A DNA stretch of 52,826 bases, taken from DYFX01 sp964400625 (GTDB lineage: Bacteria; Patescibacteriota; Patescibacteriia; SG8-24; DYFX01). The stretch spans positions 1-52,826 of the forward strand of contig CAYNUS010000008.1 in assembly GCA_964400625.1 (NCBI GenBank), read 5' to 3'. The position numbers and the translations under genes are program-made. The notes under the pieces are model-generated. The model saw only the letters and a list, made by a program, of their open reading frames with translations, was not told where the DNA came from and searched no databases. Below are positions 1 to 7,097 of this stretch, one piece after another (positions within the stretch are counted from its first letter, which is position 1; every line of letters begins with the position of its first letter).

Positions 1-734
<734 letters not shown>

Positions 735-818
735 AACGTTCGTGTAATCGCAAAAAAATATCGTCCTGGCGGCTTCGGGACATCGCGTGACGATTCCGGA
801 ATGCGCGGCCAGGGTCGG

Positions 819-2582
819 TCAGTTGTGCGAACGTTTGGCGACGTCTTCGAGGCGTTTGGCGATTTGGGTTGCCATCGCGCGGTCTCCGCGCTGTTCGGCC
901 TCGGCGAGCGCTCCCACGAGCTCCTTTTCCGTCCTTTTGATCGCGGCTTTTTCGAGTTCGCGCGCGCAGACGGCGGCCTCTTCCGAAAGCTGTTCCGGGG
1001 TCCATTCCGCCATGTCCCGGTCCTTGAGGAGCAGGATCGGCTCGATGGGCGGAACTCCGGGGGCTTCGCGGAGGGCTTGAAGCGGAGGGGCTTTGCCGGT
1101 TTCAGTGTACGTCGCCTTCAGGAATTTGGCTAGGGTCCGCATCGGACCCTCCGGGAACCGGTCGTCCAGCGCCTCCGCATGAGCGGCGAGGTGCTCGTGC
1201 TCGCTGAGCATGAGGCAGAGCAGACGCGCGGAAAGGCGCTCCTCGCGGGTCTCGATCTTCGGGGCCGGGGCGGCGGGGCCGGACGACGCCTGGACCGGCT
1301 TCTTGGCGGTCGCGAGCGCCTCCCGGAGGCCGTCGTCCGTGAGGAGCAGCTTCTGGGCCGTCTCATGGATCCAGTGGTCGCGGAGGACGGGGTCTTCGAG
1401 CAGGTCGAAGACGGCCTTGAGCGATTGGATGGCCTTGCGCTTGCCGTAGGCGTCCTTGGGGTTCACCGAGGCGATGGCCTGTTCGATGGAATATTCGATC
1501 ATGTCGCGCGCCCCGGAGATCGCCTTCACCCAGAGCTGGGGGTCCTTGCGGATGACCTCGTCGGGATCCTTGAAGCCGGGCGGCAGGACGACGACCATGA
1601 CCTGCAGGCCGTTCTTCCAGGCGTGCGGCAAGGCGCGCGCCGCGGCGTTCTGTCCGGCGATGTCGGCGTCGAAGGCGAGCGCGATGCGCGTGCAGTAGCG
1701 CTTCAGGATGTCGATCTGGTCGGTCGAGAAGGCGGTGCCGGAGACCGCCACGACGTTCTTCACGCCGGCCTCGTGCGAGGAGACGGCGTCCATGTTGCCT
1801 TCGACGAGCACCGCGAAATCCGCCTTCTTGATCTGGTTCTTGGCGCGGTCGAGCGCGTAGACCAGGCGGCGCTTCTTGTAGACGATGGTCTCGGGCGTGT
1901 TCACGTACTTGCCCGTCTTCTCGGCCTCCGGGCTGTCCGGCAGGATGCGGCCCGTGAAGCCGACCACCGCGCCCTTCTCGTCGCGGAGCGGGATCATGAT
2001 GCGGTCGCGGAAGCGGTCGTAGTGGCTGCGGTTCTTGTCGCTCGGGATGGCGAGTCCGGCGGCCGTGAGGTGTTCGGCGGAGTGCCCCTTGCCCATGAGC
2101 GCCTTCACGGCGGAGTCCCAGGTGGCTGGCGCGTACCCGATGCGGAACTCCGCGATCGTCTCCGGCTTCACGCCGCGGCGCGCAAGGTAGGCCTGCGCGC
2201 GGGCGCCGGCGGCGTGCTTGAGCGCGGCTTCGTAGTAGCGCGCGGCGTCTTCCAGCACGGCGAGCGCCGCGGCGCGTTCGGAGTCGGCTTTCGGATCGAA
2301 CTCGGGCAGCGCGACGCCGGCGCGGCGCGCCAGCTCCTTGATGGCGTCGCGGAAATCGACGTTCTCCATCTTCTGGTAGAACGTGAAGACGTCGCCGCCC
2401 TCCGAGCAGCCGAAACAGTGCCAGAACTGCTTGTCGCGATGCGCGTAAAAACTCGGGGTCTTCTCCCCGTGGAAGGGGCAGAGCCCCCGCATCGACTGGC
2501 CGCCGGCCGGGGTCAGCTTGACGTACTCCCCGACCACCTCGACCAGGTCCAATTTCTGCTTGATTTCCTCGGCCGTGGTCAT
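819..2582 (-). CDS. dnaG: DNA primase DnaG
   Basis: Synthesises RNA primers for replication forks; 587 aa, a normal length. The CHC2 zinc finger is at the N-terminus (C35, H38, C56, C59, within CPFHGEKTPSF). The catalytic core has a Toprim motif with E261-G262 and D265 (LVEGNMD) and the metal-binding FDAD at 304-307. The C-terminal roughly 150 residues are Ala/Glu-rich and helical, as expected for the helicase-interacting domain. The ATG at 2582 follows a purine-rich AAGGAT directly upstream. A TGCTAAGAAT -10-like element lies some 12 nt before the start. Co-directional with rpoD downstream and divergent from tRNA-Ser. Confidence 0.98.
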   Translation of the reverse strand: MTTAEEIKQKLDLVEVVGEYVKLTPAGGQSMRGLCPFHGEKTPSFYAHRDKQFWHCFGCSEGGDVFTFYQKMENVDFRDAIKELARRAGVALPEFDPKADSERAAALAVLEDAARYYEAALKHAAGARAQAYLARRGVKPETIAEFRIGYAPATWDSAVKALMGKGHSAEHLTAAGLAIPSDKNRSHYDRFRDRIMIPLRDEKGAVVGFTGRILPDSPEAEKTGKYVNTPETIVYKKRRLVYALDRAKNQIKKADFAVLVEGNMDAVSSHEAGVKNVVAVSGTAFSTDQIDILKRYCTRIALAFDADIAGQNAAARALPHAWKNGLQVMVVVLPPGFKDPDEVIRKDPQLWVKAISGARDMIEYSIEQAIASVNPKDAYGKRKAIQSLKAVFDLLEDPVLRDHWIHETAQKLLLTDDGLREALATAKKPVQASSGPAAPAPKIETREERLSARLLCLMLSEHEHLAAHAEALDDRFPEGPMRTLAKFLKATYTETGKAPPLQALREAPGVPPIEPILLLKDRDMAEWTPEQLSEEAAVCARELEKAAIKRTEKELVGALAEAEQRGDRAMATQIAKRLEDVAKRSHN

Positions 2583-2616
2583 ATCCTTACCCCATTCTTA
2601 GCACATCATGCCCATC

Positions 2617-2645
2617 TTGCCTAAAGGCGGGCGTTCGTGTAGAGT
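2617..2645 (+). promoter_or_regulatory. Promoter of tRNA-Ser
   Basis: TTGCCT at 2617-2622 and TAGAGT at 2640-2645 are separated by exactly 17 nt, a good sigma-70 match. It points at the tRNA gene, whose 5' end is 22 nt further on. No other plus-strand gene lies between. Confidence 0.6.
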
Positions 2646-2667
2646 GCTCCCGTAAGACCGCACCCTC

Positions 2668-2755
2668 GGAGGGGTCGCATAGTGGTCGAGTGCGCTCGCT
2701 TGGAAAGCGAGTATACCGCAAGGTATCGGGAGTTCGAATCTCCCCTCCTCCGCCA
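2668..2755 (+). tRNA. tRNA-Ser (anticodon GGA)
   Basis: An 88-nt cloverleaf can be drawn by hand. The acceptor stem is GGAGGGG paired with CTCCTCC (one G-U pair). The D stem is GCA/TGC. The anticodon stem is CTCGC/GCGAG with loop TTGGAAA, giving anticodon GGA. A long class II variable arm (TATACC...GGTATC) is typical of tRNA-Ser. The T arm is GGGAG-TTCGAAT-CTCCC. The discriminator is G, and CCA is encoded in the DNA. It reads UCC/UCU codons. It stands alone, divergent from dnaG. Confidence 0.97.
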
Positions 2756-2777
2756 CGTCGCTCGCGAGCGACGTGGC
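2752..2777. repeat. Perfect 26-bp palindrome starting at the tRNA 3' GCCA end
   Basis: Positions 2752-2777 equal their own reverse complement, centred between 2764 and 2765. The left end is the discriminator G and CCA of tRNA-Ser. In the precursor RNA it would fold into a strong hairpin that buries the CCA. There is no T-tract after it, so it is not a classical terminator. It could be a processing signal, an old attachment site or part of a downstream structured RNA. Confidence 0.75.
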
Positions 2778-2857
2778 TCCGCCATATCGGCGTGTCCGAG
2801 CCATCGGCTCCGTCACATACGATGTCGCTGAGCCGCGTCCGCTGGCGCACGACGCGG

Positions 2858-2889
2858 AAAAAGCACGGAACGACGTTCCGTGCTTTTTT
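2858..2889 (+). terminator. Intrinsic terminator after the tRNA-Ser transcript
   Basis: AAGCACGGAACG, a short loop and CGTTCCGTGCTT form a long GC-rich stem followed by TTTTTT, with matching A residues on the left side, so it may also work from the other strand. It closes the tRNA transcript about 100 nt downstream of the tRNA. Confidence 0.85.
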
Positions 2890-2963
2890 GTTGACAGAAG
2901 GGGCATCGACGGGATAGGCCGCCGCCATACGGAGGATTTCCGAAAGCCTGAAGTGAGCGAAAC

Positions 2964-2992
2964 TGGACAACGTCCGGGCTTTTTTCTATCAT
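2964..2992 (+). promoter_or_regulatory. Promoter of the 79-aa ORF
   Basis: TGGACA (2964-2969), a 17-nt spacer and TATCAT (2987-2992) make a good sigma-70 promoter. A near-perfect ribosome site AAGGAGG (3001-3007) and ATG at 3012 follow. The same stretch could fold as a hairpin ending in TTTTTT (AAAGCC at 2944 with GGCTTT near 2978), so a second terminator role is possible. Confidence 0.5.
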
Positions 2993-3011
2993 CCGCGCGC
3001 AAGGAGGACAC

Positions 3012-3251
3012 ATGAGCTCTTTCGGATCGCATCCGCCGCCTGGAAAGGAATGGCAGATCGACAAGACCGCCGCCACGCTCGATTTCATCCGCCGCGCCGA
3101 GCAGGCGCTCGCGACGCAGGCCGATCTCGAGCCCGACGAGAAGTACAAGCTCGAAGCGAAAATCGAGCGGCTGAAGGACGGGTCGGAAAGCCTCGATGAC
3201 GGCGAGACCCTCGACGGCTGGCTCGACCGGCTCCGCGACCACTACCCGTGA
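3012..3251 (+). CDS. Hypothetical 79-aa acidic helical protein
   Basis: Not recognised. A short soluble protein with no signal peptide or membrane segment, rich in Asp, Glu, Lys and Leu and probably mostly helical. The central part (residues 24-57) looks like an amphipathic helix pair, and a hydrophobic WLDRLRDHYP ends the protein. The start is well supported: AAGGAGG ends 4 nt before ATG and a promoter lies just upstream. The stop codon sits inside a terminator hairpin, so this is probably a single-gene transcript. It converges on the DUF1653 gene. Confidence 0.7.
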   Translation: MSSFGSHPPPGKEWQIDKTAATLDFIRRAEQALATQADLEPDEKYKLEAKIERLKDGSESLDDGETLDGWLDRLRDHYP

Positions 3252-3262
3252 GGGTAGTTTTT
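3241..3262 (+). terminator. Terminator overlapping the stop codon of the 79-aa ORF
   Basis: ACTACCC, loop GTGA and GGGTAGT form a 7-bp stem followed by TTTT. The loop contains the TGA stop codon of the upstream ORF. It sits between converging genes. Confidence 0.75.
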
Positions 3263-3492
3263 CATTCCTGGAAAGGCTTCACGAGGGCGAACCGCGGGCC
3301 CTTGTATTTGAAATCCGGCCTGTCGACCTCGTCGATGAAGATGCCCACGGGCCGCACGTTCAGGCGGTATGTGCCATAGAGCGAGCGGTAGACGACGAGC
3401 TCCTCCTCGGTCTCCGAATGGATCGCCGTGCCGAAGACCTCGTAGAGTCCTCCTTTGTAGTGCTTATAGATTCCCGGTCGGGGGTTTGGCAT
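3262..3492 (-). CDS. DUF1653 domain protein
   Basis: 76-aa protein of the DUF1653 family, recognised from the PGIYKHYKGGLYEV start, the HSETEEELVVYRSLYG centre and the VRPVGIFIDEV end. The family is widespread in bacteria, often as a stand-alone domain of about 70 residues, and its biochemical role is not known to me. The fold is predicted to be small and beta-rich. The start codon lies 29 nt inside the lgt gene, so the two are probably translationally coupled. It is the last gene of the minus-strand set beginning at 5299. Confidence 0.85.
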   Translation of the reverse strand: MPNPRPGIYKHYKGGLYEVFGTAIHSETEEELVVYRSLYGTYRLNVRPVGIFIDEVDRPDFKYKGPRFALVKPFQE

Positions 3493-4228
3493 AGACGCGC
3501 CGCATCATGAATAGGCCGATGGCGAAGAGGAGGATCGCGCCGTACTGTCCCGGCGTCAGGCCCGCGTAGCGGACGTCGACGGCGCGCAGGAAGTCGAGCC
3601 CGAAGCGTGCGGGCGCGTAGGCGATCAGGATCCAGGAGAGATGGAAGCCGTCCGGCGCGGCGCGCTTCCTGAGGACGAGGAAGGCGGCGAAGAGCGCGGC
3701 GTCCAGGACGCCGAGCAGGAGTCCGAGATCGTAGCGCGCGCCATCGGGATACCGCACGGCGAACCACTCGCCCGCCCCGTATGCGAGCGTCCCGGGGTGG
3801 TCATGGATCAGGAAGCAGCCGACGCGTCCGCAGGCCATCCCGAGGACCGTCGCCGGTACCGCGACGTCCGCCGTCTTCAGGAACGGGAGCCCGAGCTTCC
3901 GGATGCGCCAGGCCGCGACCGCGGCCGCGGCGAAGAACCCGCCGAAGGACGAGAATCCGCCCTTCCAGACGGCGACGATGTCGGCGGGATGCGCGGCGTA
4001 GTAGGCCGGTTCATAGAACGCGACATGGAAGACGCGCGCGCCGACGAAGGCCGCCAGGATCGTCCAGAAGGCCAGCGCCTCGAACTTCGCGGCGTCGAGG
4101 CCGCGGCGCTTCGCCTCGCGCATGCCGAACAGCGTCGCCGCGACGATGCCGGCGGCCGCGAAAAGGCCCCAGACCTGCAAGGTCAGCGGCCCGAGCGCGA
4201 TCGTCTTCCATCCGAGATACGGGAGCAT
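3464..4228 (-). CDS. lgt: Prolipoprotein diacylglyceryl transferase-like membrane protein
   Basis: Lgt family, 254 aa, with about seven hydrophobic segments. Family members transfer diacylglycerol from phosphatidylglycerol to the lipobox Cys of prelipoproteins. Family traits seen are the GPLTLQVWGL N-terminus, GGFSSFGGF in the loop before the third segment and the signature region GRVGCFLIHDHPG. The usual signature is GRxGNFxNxExxG, so two Asn and the Glu are replaced (Cys, Ile, Asp). ATG at 4228 is chosen because TAGGTAGG lies 6 nt upstream; GTG at 4231 is possible. Candidate lipoproteins that need Lgt are encoded at 42652-43416 and 47685-48518. Activity is uncertain because of the altered signature. 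Confidence 0.85.
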   Translation of the reverse strand: MLPYLGWKTIALGPLTLQVWGLFAAAGIVAATLFGMREAKRRGLDAAKFEALAFWTILAAFVGARVFHVAFYEPAYYAAHPADIVAVWKGGFSSFGGFFAAAAVAAWRIRKLGLPFLKTADVAVPATVLGMACGRVGCFLIHDHPGTLAYGAGEWFAVRYPDGARYDLGLLLGVLDAALFAAFLVLRKRAAPDGFHLSWILIAYAPARFGLDFLRAVDVRYAGLTPGQYGAILLFAIGLFMMRRVYAKPPTGNL

Positions 4229-4239
4229 CACCGTCCTAC

Positions 4240-4698
4240 CTACAGCACGTTCAGGAGCCGGAGCGCGTCCTTGAAGTCGCGAAGGGCCTTCTTGGCGAAC
4301 GACGGATCGAGATAATAGCTCGCCTCGTGCGCGAGCTGGTTGCGCAGGCGGTGCGCGTTCCAGACGTTGCGGATGTTCGGGTACTTGTAGGCGGCGAACT
4401 TCAGGCGCTCGCCGAGCGTCGTGCCGGGGATCGCCATGGCCTTGAGGGCGTGATCGAGGAGCTTGTCGGCTTCCATCACGGCCATCTTGAGGTTCATCTC
4501 GCCGCCGGCGGCGGACATGCGCTCGATCTCGTCCCAGCGTGCCTTGATGGCGCCGCGGTCCATGCCCTGGAGCTTCGGCGCGAAGAGGCGGCGGACGAGG
4601 CGCGCGAGCCCGCGCAGGAGCATGAAGGCGATCGCCAAGCCGAGGACGACGGCGACGACCTTCCCGAGCGAGGCGACGTCGAAGGAGACGGTCAGCAT
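4240..4698 (-). CDS. Membrane-anchored hypothetical protein with RNxxAH motif
   Basis: 152 aa, not assigned to a named family. Residues 11-29 form one transmembrane helix, followed by a basic segment (RLVRRLF) that suggests the C-terminal part is cytoplasmic. Residues 47-150 are helical. WNAHRLRNQLAHE at 113-125 contains an R-x4-H pattern (R119, H124) seen in HEPN-type domains, which include RNases and nucleotide-binding proteins. Other helices carry EADKLLDHALK. The gene lies 7 nt after the zinc-ribbon gene and 11 nt before lgt, so it is in an operon with both. A HEPN relation is a suggestion from the motif only. Confidence 0.7.
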   Translation of the reverse strand: MLTVSFDVASLGKVVAVVLGLAIAFMLLRGLARLVRRLFAPKLQGMDRGAIKARWDEIERMSAAGGEMNLKMAVMEADKLLDHALKAMAIPGTTLGERLKFAAYKYPNIRNVWNAHRLRNQLAHEASYYLDPSFAKKALRDFKDALRLLNVL

Positions 4699-4705
4699 GG
4701 CCGCT

Positions 4706-5299
4706 TCACTTCGCGCCCTTGCGCGACCAATGGGCGCGGGCCGGCAGGTCGTCGCTCGACCAGGTGATGCGCAGCTTGCCGCCCTTGTGCGAGGCGTCGA
4801 CCGCCTTGCCGAGCGCGACCGCGAGCTGGTTCTCGGTCGTGGTGACGACCACGCGCTCGCCGCGGTCGTCGATGGCGACGATGCGGTCCTCCGGATCGCG
4901 GCGCTGGGCGCGCTTGGCGGCGTTGCGGACGGTCGCGAGGATCTCGGCCTTCTCCTTCTTGTCGACGAGGCCGTCGAGCGTCAGTTCGCCCTCGAAGAGG
5001 GCCGAACGCTTGTCGGCGGGACCGTGCACGGCATAGCGGCACTCCTCGCAGTAGAGCTCCTTGGCGGGCTTCGAAGCCTTGCGCTTGGCCTTGATGGCCG
5101 CGGCCAGGTTCGGCGCGTTGTGCCAGTGGCCGTCGTACCAGACGGCTTCGCAGCGCATGCAGAGCTTGAGTCCGGTCATCTTGCGCTTCTCCTTGTCCCA
5201 CCAGTCCGTGCGCGCGCCGGCCACGAGGGTCTTGGTGGCGCCCATCTTGGCCTTGCGGGCCGGGGCGTAGGTCTTCTTGGCGATCGTTTTCTTCGGCAT
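4706..5299 (-). CDS. Zinc-ribbon protein, NMD3/BCAM0308-like
   Basis: 197 aa soluble protein. A basic N-terminal tail (residues 1-28, Lys/Ala-rich) is followed by two CxxC knuckles, C47/C50 in LCMRCEAVW and C84/C87 in LYCEECRYA, that would form one zinc ribbon. The C-terminal half (about 105-197) is a mixed alpha/beta domain with VVVTTTENQLAVALGKAV. The layout resembles bacterial proteins annotated as BCAM0308 or NMD3-like, for which an RNA or ribosome link is assumed but not proven. ATG at 5299 is 8 nt after a TATACT box, so the mRNA is probably leaderless. First gene of a four-gene operon. Confidence 0.75.
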   Translation of the reverse strand: MPKKTIAKKTYAPARKAKMGATKTLVAGARTDWWDKEKRKMTGLKLCMRCEAVWYDGHWHNAPNLAAAIKAKRKASKPAKELYCEECRYAVHGPADKRSALFEGELTLDGLVDKKEKAEILATVRNAAKRAQRRDPEDRIVAIDDRGERVVVTTTENQLAVALGKAVDASHKGGKLRITWSSDDLPARAHWSRKGAK

Positions 5300-5307
5300 A
5301 TGCCGAC

Positions 5308-5316
5308 AGTATAGCA
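5308..5316 (-). promoter_or_regulatory. Extended -10 promoter, leaderless start of the zinc-ribbon gene
   Basis: On the minus strand TGCTATACT ends 8 nt before ATG at 5299. No good -35 is visible, which suits an extended -10 promoter. Transcription would begin at or within two nt of the start codon. Confidence 0.65.
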
Positions 5317-5317
5317 G

Positions 5318-5341
5318 AAGACGCCCCGTTTGGGGCGTCTT
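5318..5341 (-). terminator. Terminator of the pilin-ligA-gatCA operon
   Basis: A perfect 10-bp stem (AAGACGCCCC, loop GTTT on the plus strand). The last bases of the gatA TAA stop codon lie in the stem. The T-tract on the minus strand is weak (TCTTCT), and the next promoter follows after one base. Confidence 0.65.
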
Positions 5342-6797
5342 AGAGCATCGGGAGCTTCTCGTGCCAGTCCGTGGCGTCCTGGTACCGTTTGGCGGTCTCG
5401 AGGACCAGGGCGTCGTCGAACTGCCGGCCGATGAGCTGGAGGCCGACGGGCAGGTCGTCCTTGAATCCGCACGGTACCGAGACGGCCGGGGCGCCCACGA
5501 CGTTGACCGTGACGGTGTAGATGTCCGTGAGGTACATGGCGATCGGATCGTCGAACTTCTCGCCGAGGTCCCAGGCGACCGAGGGCGAGGTCGGCGAAAG
5601 CAGGAGGTCGACGTCCTGCATGAGGGCATCGAACTCGGCCTTCATCTTGGCGCGGACCTTCTGCGCCTGGAGGTAGTACGCCTCGTAGTAGCCGGACGAG
5701 AGCGCATGGGCGCCGAGCATGATGCGGCGCCGCACTTCGCGGCCGAAGCCCTGTCCGCGCGTCTCGAAATACGTCTCCTTCAGGCTTCCCGCCGGGACCG
5801 AGAGGCCGAAGCGCATGCCGTCGTAGCGCGAGAGGTTCGCGCTCACTTCGCAAGGCATGAGCACGTAGTAGACCGCCAAACCGTGGCTCGCCGACGGCAG
5901 GCTCACGTCGACGAGCTCGGCGCCGAGCGCCTCGAGCTTCTTCGCCGCTTCCATGACGCGCTCGCGCACGGCATCGTCCATGCCTTCAGCGAAGAATTCC
6001 TTCGGCAGGCCGACGCGCAGGCCCTTGAGACCCTCGGCCGGAAGCCGCGGCGCGGCGTAGCGCGTACGGGCGGCGCTCGTGGAATCGAGCGGGTCTTGGC
6101 CTTCGATCGCCTCCAGGATCATGGCGGCATCCTCCGCCGTGCGGGCGAAGGGTCCGATCTGATCGAGCGACGAGGCCATCGAAAGCAGGCCGTAGCGCGA
6201 GACGCGGCCGTAGGTGGGCTTGAACCCGGTCACGCCGCACATGGCGGCAGGCTGGCGGATGGAGCCTCCCGTGTCGCTCCCGAGCGCGCCCAGGCACATG
6301 CCGGCGGCGAGGGCGGCGGCGGAACCGCCCGAAGAGCCGCCCGGGATCTTCGTCAGGTTCCAGGGATTGCGCGTGGGGCCGAAAGCCGAGGTCTCCGTCG
6401 ATGACCCCATCGCGAACTCATCGAGGTTGGCTTTGCCGAGGATGACGGCGCCGGCGGCCTTGAGCTTCGCGACGGCGGTGGCGTCGAACGGGGATTCGTA
6501 GTCGCCGAGGATCTTCGAGCCGGCCGTGGTGTGGCTGCCCTTCATCTGCAGGTTGTCCTTCACCATGAGCGGGATGCCGTCGAGCGGGCCGAGCGCCTTG
6601 CCGTCCGCGCGACGCGCGTCCGACGCCTTGGCCGCCTCGATCGCCGAAGCCTCGAGCGTCTCGAGCACGGCATGGACCTGGCCGTCGACGGCGCGCATGC
6701 GCTCCAAACAGGCCTCCGTCAGCTGGAGACTGGTGAAGCGGCCGTCGCGCAGGCCGATGCCGGCCTGGCGGATGGTGAGCAGGTGCAGGGCTTCCAT
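5340..6797 (-). CDS. gatA: Aspartyl/glutamyl-tRNA amidotransferase subunit A
   Basis: Amidase-signature subunit of GatCAB, which releases ammonia from glutamine so that Glu-tRNA(Gln) or Asp-tRNA(Asn) can be amidated. 485 aa, full length. The Ser-cisSer-Lys triad is visible: K80 in MVKDN, S155 in GGSSGGSAAA and S179 in GSDTGGSIRQPA. The gene starts 2 nt after gatC, so they are translated together. No gatB is present in the window and must be encoded elsewhere for the complex to work. It closes an operon that begins with pilus genes; a hairpin overlaps its stop codon. Confidence 0.98.
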   Translation of the reverse strand: MEALHLLTIRQAGIGLRDGRFTSLQLTEACLERMRAVDGQVHAVLETLEASAIEAAKASDARRADGKALGPLDGIPLMVKDNLQMKGSHTTAGSKILGDYESPFDATAVAKLKAAGAVILGKANLDEFAMGSSTETSAFGPTRNPWNLTKIPGGSSGGSAAALAAGMCLGALGSDTGGSIRQPAAMCGVTGFKPTYGRVSRYGLLSMASSLDQIGPFARTAEDAAMILEAIEGQDPLDSTSAARTRYAAPRLPAEGLKGLRVGLPKEFFAEGMDDAVRERVMEAAKKLEALGAELVDVSLPSASHGLAVYYVLMPCEVSANLSRYDGMRFGLSVPAGSLKETYFETRGQGFGREVRRRIMLGAHALSSGYYEAYYLQAQKVRAKMKAEFDALMQDVDLLLSPTSPSVAWDLGEKFDDPIAMYLTDIYTVTVNVVGAPAVSVPCGFKDDLPVGLQLIGRQFDDALVLETAKRYQDATDWHEKLPML

Positions 6798-6799
6798 AG

Positions 6800-7093
6800 C
6801 TACTTGAAGACCGCCTTCACCTTGACGAGGTCGCCTTCGCGCGCGGGAGCCTCTTCCAAGAGCGCGGTCCGGAGCGCGGGATCGGCCGGCAAGACGGCGT
6901 CGTCCCGCAGCACGTTGCTGACGCCGCTGATGTGCGCCGCGGGCTCGATGCCCTTGACGTCGACGCCGCCGAGCTGGCCGACGTATTCCAAGACCGACGA
7001 CATCTGGTCGCGGAAGGTCTCGATCTCGTCTTCGGCGAGCTTGATGTGCGCCAGCTCCGAGATCTTCAGGATTTCCTCGCGGGAAAGGCTCAT
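6800..7093 (-). CDS. gatC: Aspartyl/glutamyl-tRNA amidotransferase subunit C
   Basis: 97 aa, typical for GatC, the belt-like subunit that holds GatA and GatB together. The N-terminus MSLSREEILKISELAHIKL matches the family, as does the later EPAAHISGVSNVLRDD region that wraps around GatA. ATG at 7093 lies 4 nt after the ligA stop codon and is the first Met compatible with family length. GatC ends 2 nt before gatA. Confidence 0.96.
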   Translation of the reverse strand: MSLSREEILKISELAHIKLAEDEIETFRDQMSSVLEYVGQLGGVDVKGIEPAAHISGVSNVLRDDAVLPADPALRTALLEEAPAREGDLVKVKAVFK

Positions 7094-7097
7094 AGTT

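Noticed and set aside
1179..2624. Long plus-strand frame opposite dnaG
   Set aside because: Antisense to a certain DnaG; Arg/Gly/Val-rich shadow sequence.
2891..2919. TTGACA directly after the tRNA terminator as a promoter
   Set aside because: The sequence 17 nt downstream is ATAGGC, a poor -10, and the promoter at 2964-2992 is better placed for the 79-aa gene.
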